Below, piece after piece: positions 1 to 6,071 of a stretch of DNA of 8,441 nt. Where the stretch lies: contig CAIRLQ010000106.1 of the NCBI GenBank assembly GCA_903879465.1, forward strand, positions 1-8,441, in the 5' to 3' direction. Every line of letters begins with the position of its first letter. Positions within the stretch are counted from its first letter, which is position 1. The translations under genes and the position numbers were made by a program. This DNA is from an uncultured Opitutia bacterium. GTDB taxonomy: Bacteria > Verrucomicrobiota > Verrucomicrobiia > Opitutales > UBA953. The notes under the pieces are model-generated. The model was not told the DNA's origin. It did no database searches and saw nothing but the letters and a program-made list of their open reading frames with translations.

Positions 1-7
1 CCTACCT

Positions 8-25
8 AAAGGCCCCTCCGGGGGC
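8..25 (-). terminator. Short terminator-like hairpin after tRNA-Gly
   Basis: Read on the minus strand directly after the CCA end, GCCCC (21-25) can pair with GGGGC (12-16) around loop CGGA (17-20). C and then TTT (8-10) follow. The stem is only five G-C pairs and the T run only three, so this is a weak intrinsic terminator at best. Part of the hairpin would compete with pairing between tRNA leader and trailer. Confidence 0.4.
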
Positions 26-115
26 TCCTGGAGCGGGTAACCAGATTCGAACTGGTGTCACCACTATGGGAAAGTGAGGTCCTACCACTGAACGATACCC
101 GCGCTGCCAGGAGCC
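23..115 (-). repeat. 9-bp inverted repeat flanking the tRNA gene
   Basis: Plus-strand ggctcctgg at 23-31 is the exact reverse complement of ccaggagcc at 107-115. In the minus-strand transcript the leader GGCTCCTGG can therefore pair with CCA plus the trailer GGAGCC. This would prolong the acceptor stem of the precursor across a small internal loop: CAGC on the 5' side, U73 on the 3' side. The encoded CCA would be buried in this helix. Confidence 0.7.
29..102 (-). tRNA. tRNA-Gly (anticodon CCC), CCA end encoded
   Basis: The minus strand folds into a complete cloverleaf. The 7-bp acceptor stem is GCGGGTA/TACCCGC. The D arm is GTTC/GGAC around AGTGGTA, with one G-U pair. The anticodon stem is TCACT/AGTGG around loop TTCCCAT, which gives anticodon CCC. 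A 4-nt variable loop precedes the T arm ACCAG/CTGGT around TTCGAAT. The discriminator base is U73, as is usual for bacterial tRNA-Gly, and CCA is encoded (plus-strand positions 29-31). It reads GGG codons. It lies 41 bp downstream of the DUF421 gene on the same strand. I see no clear promoter of its own, so read-through from the upstream gene is possible. Confidence 0.96.
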
Positions 116-143
116 GCCATCTTGTGGAAATCCCCCGCGACGG

Positions 144-650
144 TCAAGCGGCGTCCCGGTGGACGACGTTGATGGTCCCGTTGGTCTCGAGGATCGCGTG
201 CCGTACATGCTCGATGTTGGGGCAACCAGCGGAACGCAGGGCGGCCGCCAGTTCGTGGTGCGTGATTTTTTCCCGCGCCATGGCTTTTTCATCAAGCACG
301 CCCGCGCGGATGATGAATACAGGTTGGCCGATGAGCAGGCCTTCGATGAACTTCGAGCGGCGGGTGAGCCAGGCCATCAGCGTGTTCATGACGATGAGCA
401 CCGTCGCGATGAAGAGACCGCCCGCTAGGCTGTTGTCGCCGCCGCTCATGGAATTCTGGACGGCGTTGCTCAGGATGAGTAGTAGGATGAAATCAAAGGG
501 TGCCATCATGCCGACCTGCCGGCGACCGGTCATGCGAATGAGAATCACCAAGAATACGTAGACGAGTACGCCGCGGGCGAGTAACTCGAGCCAAGGGAGC
601 TGGGGGAGGAAGACGTAGCGGGGCAGGGCGTCGGAGGCTTCGGCGAGCAT
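144..650 (-). CDS. DUF421 (YetF/YcaP-type) small membrane protein
   Basis: A 168-aa protein of the DUF421 family, whose members have a short membrane domain and a cytoplasmic alpha/beta tail. Their biochemical role is unsettled. Three hydrophobic segments lie near residues 20-40, 52-67 and 76-96. Family hallmarks are LIRMTGRRQVG (37-47), APFDF (50-54), the LLILSNAVQNSM stretch with GGDNSLAGG after it (57-78), and the tail motif LETNGTINVV (154-163). The tail also has the typical IGQP..IIRAGVLD segment (108-120) and the REKIT..EL segment. I chose ATG 650: AAAGGTGGG lies upstream of it, although about 12 nt away, and the family begins just before the first helix. An in-frame GTG at 701 would add 17 charged residues and has no ribosome site. 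The gene is upstream of the tRNA and divergent from the peptidase gene. Confidence 0.88.
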   Translation of the reverse strand: MLAEASDALPRYVFLPQLPWLELLARGVLVYVFLVILIRMTGRRQVGMMAPFDFILLLILSNAVQNSMSGGDNSLAGGLFIATVLIVMNTLMAWLTRRSKFIEGLLIGQPVFIIRAGVLDEKAMAREKITHHELAAALRSAGCPNIEHVRHAILETNGTINVVHRDAA

Positions 651-730
651 GCGGCCAGCGTGCCCACCTTTCGGGAGACTGCGACACCGTTTGCGCTTCA
701 CGGCGAGCCGGGTTCGGTCATCCTGCGCCC

Positions 731-1915
731 ATGGCTCGCATCTCCCGTAAATCCCCCGCCCCCGTCCGTGATGTGTTGATGATGGCGACCCCCTCCAAGA
801 ACGCCGATCTGCGCTGGTTCGGCGGTTTTCATGCCTCCGACCCCTTTCCTGCTTTTTCCGCCGCGGGTCGGAAGATCGGCCTGTTGCCAGGAATGGAAGT
901 CGGCCGCGCCCAAGAGGAATCGGCCTTCGACGAAGTCCTGAACATGGCCGAGATTTTCAAAGACCTACGCAAGACCAACCCGAAGGCCGGCCTGGCCGAT
1001 GCCATTGCTTTCGCCGCCCTTCAACAAGGCGTTCATCGTTTCCGCGTCCCGGCCGATTTCCCAGTCGGCCTTTGCGAACGCCTTCGCGAACTCGGTCTGG
1101 AACTGCACCCCGTCGGGGCGCAGCACAACGAGCGCGGCTCGCCCGAACTTTTCCCAGGCCGCCAAATTAAGACCAAGTCGGAGCTCGCCGGCATCCGCGC
1201 CGGTAACGCCGCCGCGGTCGCGGGCTTCAAGGCCGTCGAGAAGATCCTAACGGAATCCCGGATCGGTAAGCAGGGTCTCCTGCAATGGAATGGACGCACA
1301 CTCACGGCGGAGATTCTCAAGGAGGAGGCGCAGGTCGCCATCCTCCGCGCGGGCGGTCTCTGTGATATCGGCCTAATCATTGCTCCGGGCGACCAAGCGG
1401 TGGATTGCCACTGTTCGGGCTCGGGCCCAGTCCGTGCCAACGAGCTCATCGTGTGCGATATTTATCCGCGACACATCGCCTCTCATCACTACGGCGACAT
1501 GACCCGCACCTACCTGAAAGGGAAGGCCAACGCGAAGCAGCGTAAAATGGTTCACGCCGTCCTGGAGGCCCAGCGCCGGGCGATCAAGGCCATCCGCGCG
1601 GGCGTGACGGGCGCCAAGGTCCACACGGTCGTGGCCGATTACTTCAAGTCGCTCCGTTATAAGACCGGCCTGGTGAAGGGCGTCTATGTCGGCTTCTTTC
1701 ACGGTACGGGTCACGGCCTGGGCTACGACATCCATGAGGATCCCTCCCTCTCGTTGCGCCACCCGCACCCGCTCGTCGTCGGCAACGCACTCACGGTCGA
1801 GCCTGGGCTTTATTACCCTGGCATCGGCGGCTGTCGCTTCGAGGACTGCATCGTGGTCACAAAGAAGGGCTGCGAGATGCTCTCCTCGCACCCCTATCAT
1901 TGGGAGATTGCCTGA
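731..1915 (+). CDS. M24-family metallopeptidase, Xaa-Pro aminopeptidase type
   Basis: A 394-aa cytoplasmic two-domain enzyme that probably removes the N-terminal residue from peptides with proline second. Residues 1 to about 145 form the creatinase-like N-terminal domain, and about 146-394 form the pita-bread catalytic domain. The full set of dinuclear metal ligands is visible: D243 (CDIYP), D256 (GDMTRTY), H328 (HGTGHGLGYD), E357 (TVEPGLYYP) and E371 (RFEDCIVV). H335 in DIHEDP fits the second conserved histidine. No signal peptide is seen. ATG 731 is preferred because the strand VLMMATP (15-21) and the following residues belong to the N-terminal domain. It has no Shine-Dalgarno site, and ATGs at 779 and 782 are alternatives. 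It heads the cluster, with the next gene starting 2 nt after its stop. Exact substrate preference cannot be told from sequence. Confidence 0.9.
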   Translation: MARISRKSPAPVRDVLMMATPSKNADLRWFGGFHASDPFPAFSAAGRKIGLLPGMEVGRAQEESAFDEVLNMAEIFKDLRKTNPKAGLADAIAFAALQQGVHRFRVPADFPVGLCERLRELGLELHPVGAQHNERGSPELFPGRQIKTKSELAGIRAGNAAAVAGFKAVEKILTESRIGKQGLLQWNGRTLTAEILKEEAQVAILRAGGLCDIGLIIAPGDQAVDCHCSGSGPVRANELIVCDIYPRHIASHHYGDMTRTYLKGKANAKQRKMVHAVLEAQRRAIKAIRAGVTGAKVHTVVADYFKSLRYKTGLVKGVYVGFFHGTGHGLGYDIHEDPSLSLRHPHPLVVGNALTVEPGLYYPGIGGCRFEDCIVVTKKGCEMLSSHPYHWEIA

Positions 1916-1917
1916 GC

Positions 1918-2214
1918 ATGGCGAAGGGCCGCGGCAGGGCGGGCGCGCACACGACGTTGACCGACGCCGCGCGCCCCGTCGCCGAGGCCCTGGAGCGCTC
2001 GGGCCGGGTCTCTCGCGGAGTCATCAGCGCCCGCGTCGGTGCGAAGACGCTTTCAATCAAAATCATACCGCTCGACGGCGGCCTACGACTTACGGTGGTC
2101 TCGAAGGGTTCCCGTCAGGAATTGCATGTCTACGGTCTCACGATGACGCGCGCTGCGGAAATTCTTTCGCAGCCAGAATTTTCTGGTTATAAACTAAACC
2201 TCGCCCGTGACTAA
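1918..2214 (+). CDS. Small DUF2103-like protein of unknown function
   Basis: A 98-aa basic, soluble protein with no membrane segment. The pattern is a Gly/Lys/Arg-rich start (MAKGRGRAG) with AH at 10-12, then a helix resembling AARPVAEALER, then V.RGVISARVG, then a strand pair around LSIKIIPLDGGLRLTVVSKGSRQELHVYG. From memory this resembles DUF2103, which has been described as a predicted metal-binding family, but I cannot confirm the match. ATG 1918 is chosen: it lies 2 nt after the peptidase stop and has GGGAG 11 nt upstream. A TTG at 1900 in the same frame is less likely. The last 8 bp overlap the GTG start of pabB, so translational coupling is likely. The tight packing indicates a real gene, but not what it does. 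Confidence 0.75.
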   Translation: MAKGRGRAGAHTTLTDAARPVAEALERSGRVSRGVISARVGAKTLSIKIIPLDGGLRLTVVSKGSRQELHVYGLTMTRAAEILSQPEFSGYKLNLARD

Positions 2215-3679
2215 AGCCCCTGAAATCTTAGCCGAAGTCAGCGCGGCCGATTGGGCCGCCACAGGAGAGGGCTGGACGCATCTGCCTTACCTGGCGCGAT
2301 TTCGTGCGGAACGGCTGCCGGATTCTTGGGACGGATTCTTCTCGGGTCGACACCATGCGGTACTCGAAAGCGGCCGAACAGGATCGCTTACGATCGCCGT
2401 GCCGTGCGCTCGCCGCACGACAGTGTTTTTTGCCGATGGTCGCGTGATGATCCACGCCGAAGACGGCGCCCATGAGGAAACCTCCGAACGACCACTGGCC
2501 TTTCTCCGTCGCTGGTCAAGCGAGGTACGTGCCCCGCGGCTCGCAGGCTGGCCATCCTTCCAGGGCGGGCTCATCGCGCTGCTGGGTTACGAGTTAGCCA
2601 CGCAGTTCGAACCGGTGGCATCCGCCCCTGCGGACACGGGCGCTCCGTTGGCCGCATTCCTCGAGGCTTCGGAAGCCTGCGTGTTTGATGCTACAAAACA
2701 GGAGCTGACGGTCGTGGTGCTCTGCCCGGTCGGTTCGCCCGCCTCATCCTTGAGGGCGGCGCGCGCACGCGCGCTGACTCTCGCCGAGCATTGGCATCGT
2801 ACCACGGCGCAGCCCGCCGTGGCGGGCTCAACTCCATCCACGACTGCGCCGCCTCTCGCTCAGTCTTTGGACGAGCCCGCCTTCGCCGCCGCCGTTCGGC
2901 GTTGCCAAGAATACATCGCCGCCGGCGATACGTATCAGGTCAATCTCTCGACGCGGTTGGAGGTCGCGCCGATTGATTCGCTCCGCGCCTATGAAGCCCT
3001 ACGCGCGGCCAATCCCTCGCCCTATATGGGCTTGGTGCGCCTCCCTGGGGCGACGTTGGTCTGCGGCTCGCCGGAATTATTGGTGGAGGTATCCCACGGC
3101 CGCATCACTTCGCGCCCGATCGCCGGGACGCGCCCGCGTGGCGCCGATGCTGCGGCTGACCTGGCTTGGGCACAGGAATTAGCCGGCGACACTAAAGAAA
3201 AGGCAGAACATCTGATGCTGGTAGACCTTCTACGCAATGATGTTGGCCGCGTCTCGCAGCCCGGCTCGGTGAGTGTGCCTGAATTTATGTCGGTCGAACG
3301 CTACTCACATGTGATGCACCTCGTCTCGCAAGTTGAAGGAAGGCTCCAGGCTTCCGCGGGGCCGGCGGAAGTTATCCGGGCACTTTTCCCCGGCGGCACA
3401 ATCACGGGCGCGCCGAAAGTACGCACGATGCAAATCATCGCTGCCCTCGAACCAGTAGCCCGTGGTTACTATACGGGTTCATTGGGCTGGATCGGCGCTT
3501 CGGGTGACCTCTGTCTTAACATCATCATTCGTTCGCTGTGGTCTGCCGACGGACGTGCCTTCGTGCAGGCCGGCGCGGGGATCGTCGCGGATTCTGTGCC
3601 GGCTCGCGAATACGCGGAGAGCTTGCGTAAGGCGCAGGCACCTTTGCTCGCCGCCGCCCGCGCGGCGCTGCCGACATGA
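2207..3679 (+). CDS. pabB: Aminodeoxychorismate synthase component I (PabB type)
   Basis: A 490-aa chorismate-utilising enzyme. It is expected to turn chorismate plus ammonia into 4-amino-4-deoxychorismate, the first step to p-aminobenzoate and folate. The N-terminal domain (to about 200) holds AVLESGRTG (51-59) and QGGLIALLGYELA (119-131). A low-complexity linker (about 200-220) leads to the catalytic domain: IAAGDTYQVNLS (237-248), CGSPELLVE (286-294), RPIAGTRPRG (303-312), EHLMLVDLLRND (334-345), GGTITGAPKVR (396-406), YYTGSLGWI (421-429) and QAGAGIVADS (454-463). The TITGAPK and YTGSLGWI wording and the PabC-like gene downstream favour PabB over TrpE. Against this, residue 306 is Ala where the E. 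coli PabB type has Lys. The start is GTG, overlapping the upstream gene by 8 bp, with no visible Shine-Dalgarno site. The stop overlaps pabC as ATGA. No PabA amidotransferase is in the window. Confidence 0.85.
   Translation: MTKAPEILAEVSAADWAATGEGWTHLPYLARFRAERLPDSWDGFFSGRHHAVLESGRTGSLTIAVPCARRTTVFFADGRVMIHAEDGAHEETSERPLAFLRRWSSEVRAPRLAGWPSFQGGLIALLGYELATQFEPVASAPADTGAPLAAFLEASEACVFDATKQELTVVVLCPVGSPASSLRAARARALTLAEHWHRTTAQPAVAGSTPSTTAPPLAQSLDEPAFAAAVRRCQEYIAAGDTYQVNLSTRLEVAPIDSLRAYEALRAANPSPYMGLVRLPGATLVCGSPELLVEVSHGRITSRPIAGTRPRGADAAADLAWAQELAGDTKEKAEHLMLVDLLRNDVGRVSQPGSVSVPEFMSVERYSHVMHLVSQVEGRLQASAGPAEVIRALFPGGTITGAPKVRTMQIIAALEPVARGYYTGSLGWIGASGDLCLNIIIRSLWSADGRAFVQAGAGIVADSVPAREYAESLRKAQAPLLAAARAALPT
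2811..2828. repeat. 8-bp perfect hairpin inside the pabB linker
   Basis: AGCCCGCC (2811-2818) and GGCGGGCT (2821-2828) are exact reverse complements separated by GT. The hairpin falls in the unconserved segment joining the two PabB domains, around residues 202-207, where an insertion would be tolerated. Confidence 0.6.
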
Positions 3680-4536
3680 TCGGCTGGCGTAACGGCGAAT
3701 GGTTTCCGCTACCTGATGGCGCGGAGGTGTCCGTGGTTTCGCCCGGCCCGTGTCTTTTCGAGACTTTTGCGCTGCGCTCTGGTAAAGTCGCATGCCTGCC
3801 TGATCATCTCGCCCGTCTGGTTCAATCGTGCCCGCGGCTCGGGATTGATCCGGCATGGCTCACGCTGGGCGCCGGAGCAGATCCCGCGCGCTGGGGTCCA
3901 GTCTTGCGCGAGATTCTCCGACGGGAGCAACTGACCGACGCCATCATCCGCCTGATTATCGCACCTCGGGCGATGGATACCTTGGCGACGGAGTGGGTGA
4001 CGGTGCGCCCGCTGCCGGCGACGCCCGCGTCCCTCCGGTTGCAGCTTTTGCAGACGCGTCGCGACGCCCCCGAATGGCTGCCTCGTCCGAAGAGCGGTCC
4101 GTGGAAGAATTCCTCCGACGCTTGGCGCGAGCTGCGCGGAATTTCGAACGAAACCGAGATGGAAGGCGTCCAACTGGATACGGCCGGGAATGTCGCGGAG
4201 GCCACGCGCAGCTCCCTTGCGTGGTGGGATGGCGCGAGCTGGTGTTTCCCCGCCGCCTCCACCGGTCGACTCGGCGGGACGGCGATGGCTCAGTTCCGCG
4301 GCGTCGTCTTGGCCGCCGGCCGAAAAGTGGCCGATGTGGCGGAGCCTTTCCCCTTGCGGGCCGAATCGCTTGTGGTGCTACGTTCCACCTTCGCCGGCGG
4401 GGGCGTGCTCGCCTCAACGTTCTCCGACGTTGACCAGAAAGTCTGCTGGCAATCAGCGGGGCCGCAGACCGAAGCGCGCGCGATGCTGGCGGCGCTGGCG
4501 GCGTGGCGCGCTCAGCGTTGCATCAATCTGGCGTAG
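3676..4536 (+). CDS. pabC: Class IV PLP enzyme, probable aminodeoxychorismate lyase
   Basis: A 286-aa fold-type IV PLP protein (BCAT/PabC family). Next to pabB it most likely splits aminodeoxychorismate into p-aminobenzoate and pyruvate. Visible family features are GPCLFETFALRSGKVACLPDHLARL (24-48, the usual FET...G....HL.RL pattern), IIRLIIA (90-96) and the probable PLP lysine K144 in GPWKNSSDAW. VQLDTAGNVAEATRSSLAW (165-183) matches the usual L.D..G.V.E.T.SNLF motif, with E175 the likely partner of the pyridine nitrogen. TGRLGGTAMAQF (196-207) stands in for the LpGiTR region. The start overlaps the pabB stop (ATGA), implying coupled translation. D-amino-acid or branched-chain aminotransferase activity cannot be excluded from sequence alone, but context favours PabC. 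The last 25 bp overlap the convergent gene. Confidence 0.83.
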   Translation: MIGWRNGEWFPLPDGAEVSVVSPGPCLFETFALRSGKVACLPDHLARLVQSCPRLGIDPAWLTLGAGADPARWGPVLREILRREQLTDAIIRLIIAPRAMDTLATEWVTVRPLPATPASLRLQLLQTRRDAPEWLPRPKSGPWKNSSDAWRELRGISNETEMEGVQLDTAGNVAEATRSSLAWWDGASWCFPAASTGRLGGTAMAQFRGVVLAAGRKVADVAEPFPLRAESLVVLRSTFAGGGVLASTFSDVDQKVCWQSAGPQTEARAMLAALAAWRAQRCINLA

Positions 4537-4892
4537 ACTGGCATCACGGTCGCTAAGATCAACAAAGCCATAAAGATTACGCTCAGGAGCGACGAGAAGC
4601 AGGTGGTCACGACGAGCGTGGCCATCTTGGTTGTCGCCTCGGCTTCCTTGTTAAAGTGCGAGCGGAGTGCCACAATCGTCGCCACGGCACCGAGAAACAG
4701 GAGTAGGATCAGCGCCGCCTTGAAGTTATTAAAGAACAGCCCGGTCAGGCCGGGCAGTTTGCCCGGATCCCCGGCGATGGTGGCGGCCAGGATGGGCTGG
4801 GTGCGAAAGGCGATGGCGCCAGCGGCGGCGGGTAACGAGGCGGTAAGAAAGACGGCCAGCGCGGAGATGACTTGGAGCTCACGAGGGGTCAT
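4512..4892 (-). CDS. Hypothetical three-helix membrane protein
   Basis: A 126-aa protein that I do not recognise. Hydrophobic segments lie near residues 9-29, 56-76 and 92-117, joined by a loop with GDPGKLPGLTG (41-51) and a charged loop RSHFNKEAEATTK (77-89). The first segment could instead be a signal anchor. The FRTQPILAA segment (29-37) after helix 1 and FFNN before helix 2 may be conserved positions. The start is ATG 4892, with GAGGAA about 11 nt upstream. It is convergent with pabC, overlapping its last 25 bp, and divergent from the CNNM gene. No function can be inferred. A sequence this consistently hydrophobic, with ordinary start signals, is probably a real gene. Confidence 0.72.
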   Translation of the reverse strand: MTPRELQVISALAVFLTASLPAAAGAIAFRTQPILAATIAGDPGKLPGLTGLFFNNFKAALILLLFLGAVATIVALRSHFNKEAEATTKMATLVVTTCFSSLLSVIFMALLILATVMPVYARLMQR

Positions 4893-4898
4893 GCGAAC

Positions 4899-4927
4899 AG
4901 TATTTCCTCATGATTAGTCAGGGTCAA
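4899..4927 (-). promoter_or_regulatory. Candidate sigma-70-type promoter for the small membrane protein
   Basis: On the minus strand TTGACC (4927-4922, 5 of 6 to TTGACA) is separated by exactly 17 nt from AATACT (4904-4899, 4 of 6 to TATAAT). The -10 box ends only 6 nt before ATG 4892, so a start at the usual distance would give an almost leaderless mRNA, although a GAGGAA sits in the spacer. Box fit is moderate. Confidence 0.35.
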
Positions 4928-4979
4928 CGCCGGGATTCTCCCTCGCCAAGGTAGGACCGCTCTTCTATGAAATTCGCAC

Positions 4980-6071
4980 ATGTACTGGTTGCTTTGGCCG
5001 ATCTTCATTCTCTTAAACGGGAGCGCCGCAGGGATTTCTCTTGTGGCTGGCGTCGTCTCCGCCTTGTCGCACGCCGAGTTGGAAGAACTTCGCCGTCAGG
5101 ACGCCAAGGCAGCGGTCTCCATCGAGCGTTCCCGGGGCGACCAAGGGAATACGCTCGCGGCGCTGGAGGTATTGTCGGCCGCATTCGTCGGCATGAGCGC
5201 CTTACTCGGCGGCTTCCTTGTCGGCGGGCAGCTTTTCCCGCAGGTCGCCACGGGTTGGCAGGCGGCTCTTTTGACCGCCCTCGCGGTGATTGCGGTTTCG
5301 TTCATCATGGCGTGGCTAACGGTCATGCTACCCCGCAAGGTCGGTATGCATTTTCGCGTTCAGCTGGCCCCGCGCATTGCTGCCCCGCTCAAACTGGTGC
5401 GAGGGGCCGCGAAGCTGCTCCGGGTCTTCGGTAAGTTGCACGACTCGCTCGCTCCTCCCGAGGAGCCCGGCCTCGACCGCGCCGATGCCGACATCGGTAG
5501 TCTCGCTCAGGCCGCGGCACGCGAAGGGAAGATCACCCAGGCGGAGAGCAATCTGGTCGCCAACGCCGTCCGCCTCGACGACATCCCGGTCTCGCAGGTG
5601 CTCACGCCCCGTCCGGTTGTCACGGCGATCGAAGCCGATCTCACCGTCGCCGATGTGCTCCGTCTCTATCCCAGCGTCCCCCACGGCCGCATGCCGGTTT
5701 GGGAGAGCAACCCTGACCGCATCGTGGGCGTCGTGCGCCGACGCGATATTTTGAAGGCCGCTGGCGAGAACCGCCGCGAGGTCCGTATCCGCGAACTCAT
5801 GGGAAAGGCGCATATCGTGCCCGAGAACGCGACGCTTTCCGACGCGCTTCATGACCTCGTGCGTGCGCATCAGCATCTTGCGGTCGTCGTCGACGAATTT
5901 GGCGCTTTCGCCGGCGTGATTACGCTCGAGGATGTTTTTGAATCTTTGCTGGGTGTGGAGATTTACGAGAAGGACGACCCGCATCCCGACATGCGTGAGC
6001 TCGCGCGCCAGCGCGGCCATCGCGTCGGTCGGCGTCCTGGCGGCGAGGTGCCGCCGAAGGCCGCAACATGA
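4980..6071 (+). CDS. CNNM/CorC-like membrane protein with CBS pair, no C-terminal domain
   Basis: A 363-aa inner-membrane protein of the HlyC/CorC (CNNM, DUF21) family, whose members are linked to Mg2+/Co2+ efflux or homeostasis. The N-terminal membrane part has hydrophobic segments near 3-29, 61-82 and 96-117, with ALSHAELEELRRQ (28-40) as the usual post-helix-1 motif. A cytosolic CBS pair follows: the first around 203-262 (VSQVLTPRPVV, RMPVWESNPDRIVGVVRRRDIL) and the second around 271-326 (IRELMGKAHIVPENATLSDAL, LAVVVDEFGAFAGVITLEDVFESLLG). The protein ends soon after, without the CorC/HlyC C-terminal domain. Residues usual for the membrane site (S..E in helix 1 and E in the GE..PK motif) are not seen. 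ATG 4980 is the first possible start after an in-frame TGA at 4968 and has no clear Shine-Dalgarno site. Its stop overlaps lgt as ATGA. Confidence 0.88.
   Translation: MYWLLWPIFILLNGSAAGISLVAGVVSALSHAELEELRRQDAKAAVSIERSRGDQGNTLAALEVLSAAFVGMSALLGGFLVGGQLFPQVATGWQAALLTALAVIAVSFIMAWLTVMLPRKVGMHFRVQLAPRIAAPLKLVRGAAKLLRVFGKLHDSLAPPEEPGLDRADADIGSLAQAAAREGKITQAESNLVANAVRLDDIPVSQVLTPRPVVTAIEADLTVADVLRLYPSVPHGRMPVWESNPDRIVGVVRRRDILKAAGENRREVRIRELMGKAHIVPENATLSDALHDLVRAHQHLAVVVDEFGAFAGVITLEDVFESLLGVEIYEKDDPHPDMRELARQRGHRVGRRPGGEVPPKAAT

Noticed and set aside
55..561. Long plus-strand reading frame antisense to the DUF421 gene
   Set aside because: It overlaps the tRNA and a clear DUF421 protein, and its translation shows no family motif; it is a frame shadow of GC-rich coding DNA.
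651..730. Promoters in the divergent gap between the DUF421 and peptidase genes
   Set aside because: No pair of boxes with acceptable match and 16-18 nt spacing was found on either strand by eye.
1373..1900. 175-codon minus-strand frame under the M24 peptidase
   Set aside because: The opposite strand carries all metal ligands of M24 in order; the antisense product has no recognisable domain.
2207..3679. Calling this gene trpE (anthranilate synthase)
   Set aside because: The PIAGTRPRG motif supports it, but TITGAPK, YTGSLGWI and the coupled class IV lyase gene fit PabB better; the doubt is reported as a finding.
3855..4433. 192-codon plus-strand frame inside pabC
   Set aside because: Arg-rich composition typical of an out-of-frame GC-rich read, fully inside a gene with family motifs.
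4967..5434. ATG at 4967 as the start of a separate 155-aa protein ahead of the CNNM gene
   Set aside because: It runs out of frame through the CNNM membrane domain and gives an Arg/Gly-rich sequence without motifs.
5328..6020. 230-codon minus-strand frame under the CBS region
   Set aside because: The plus strand encodes a CBS pair with conserved wording; the antisense frame is a codon-bias artefact.
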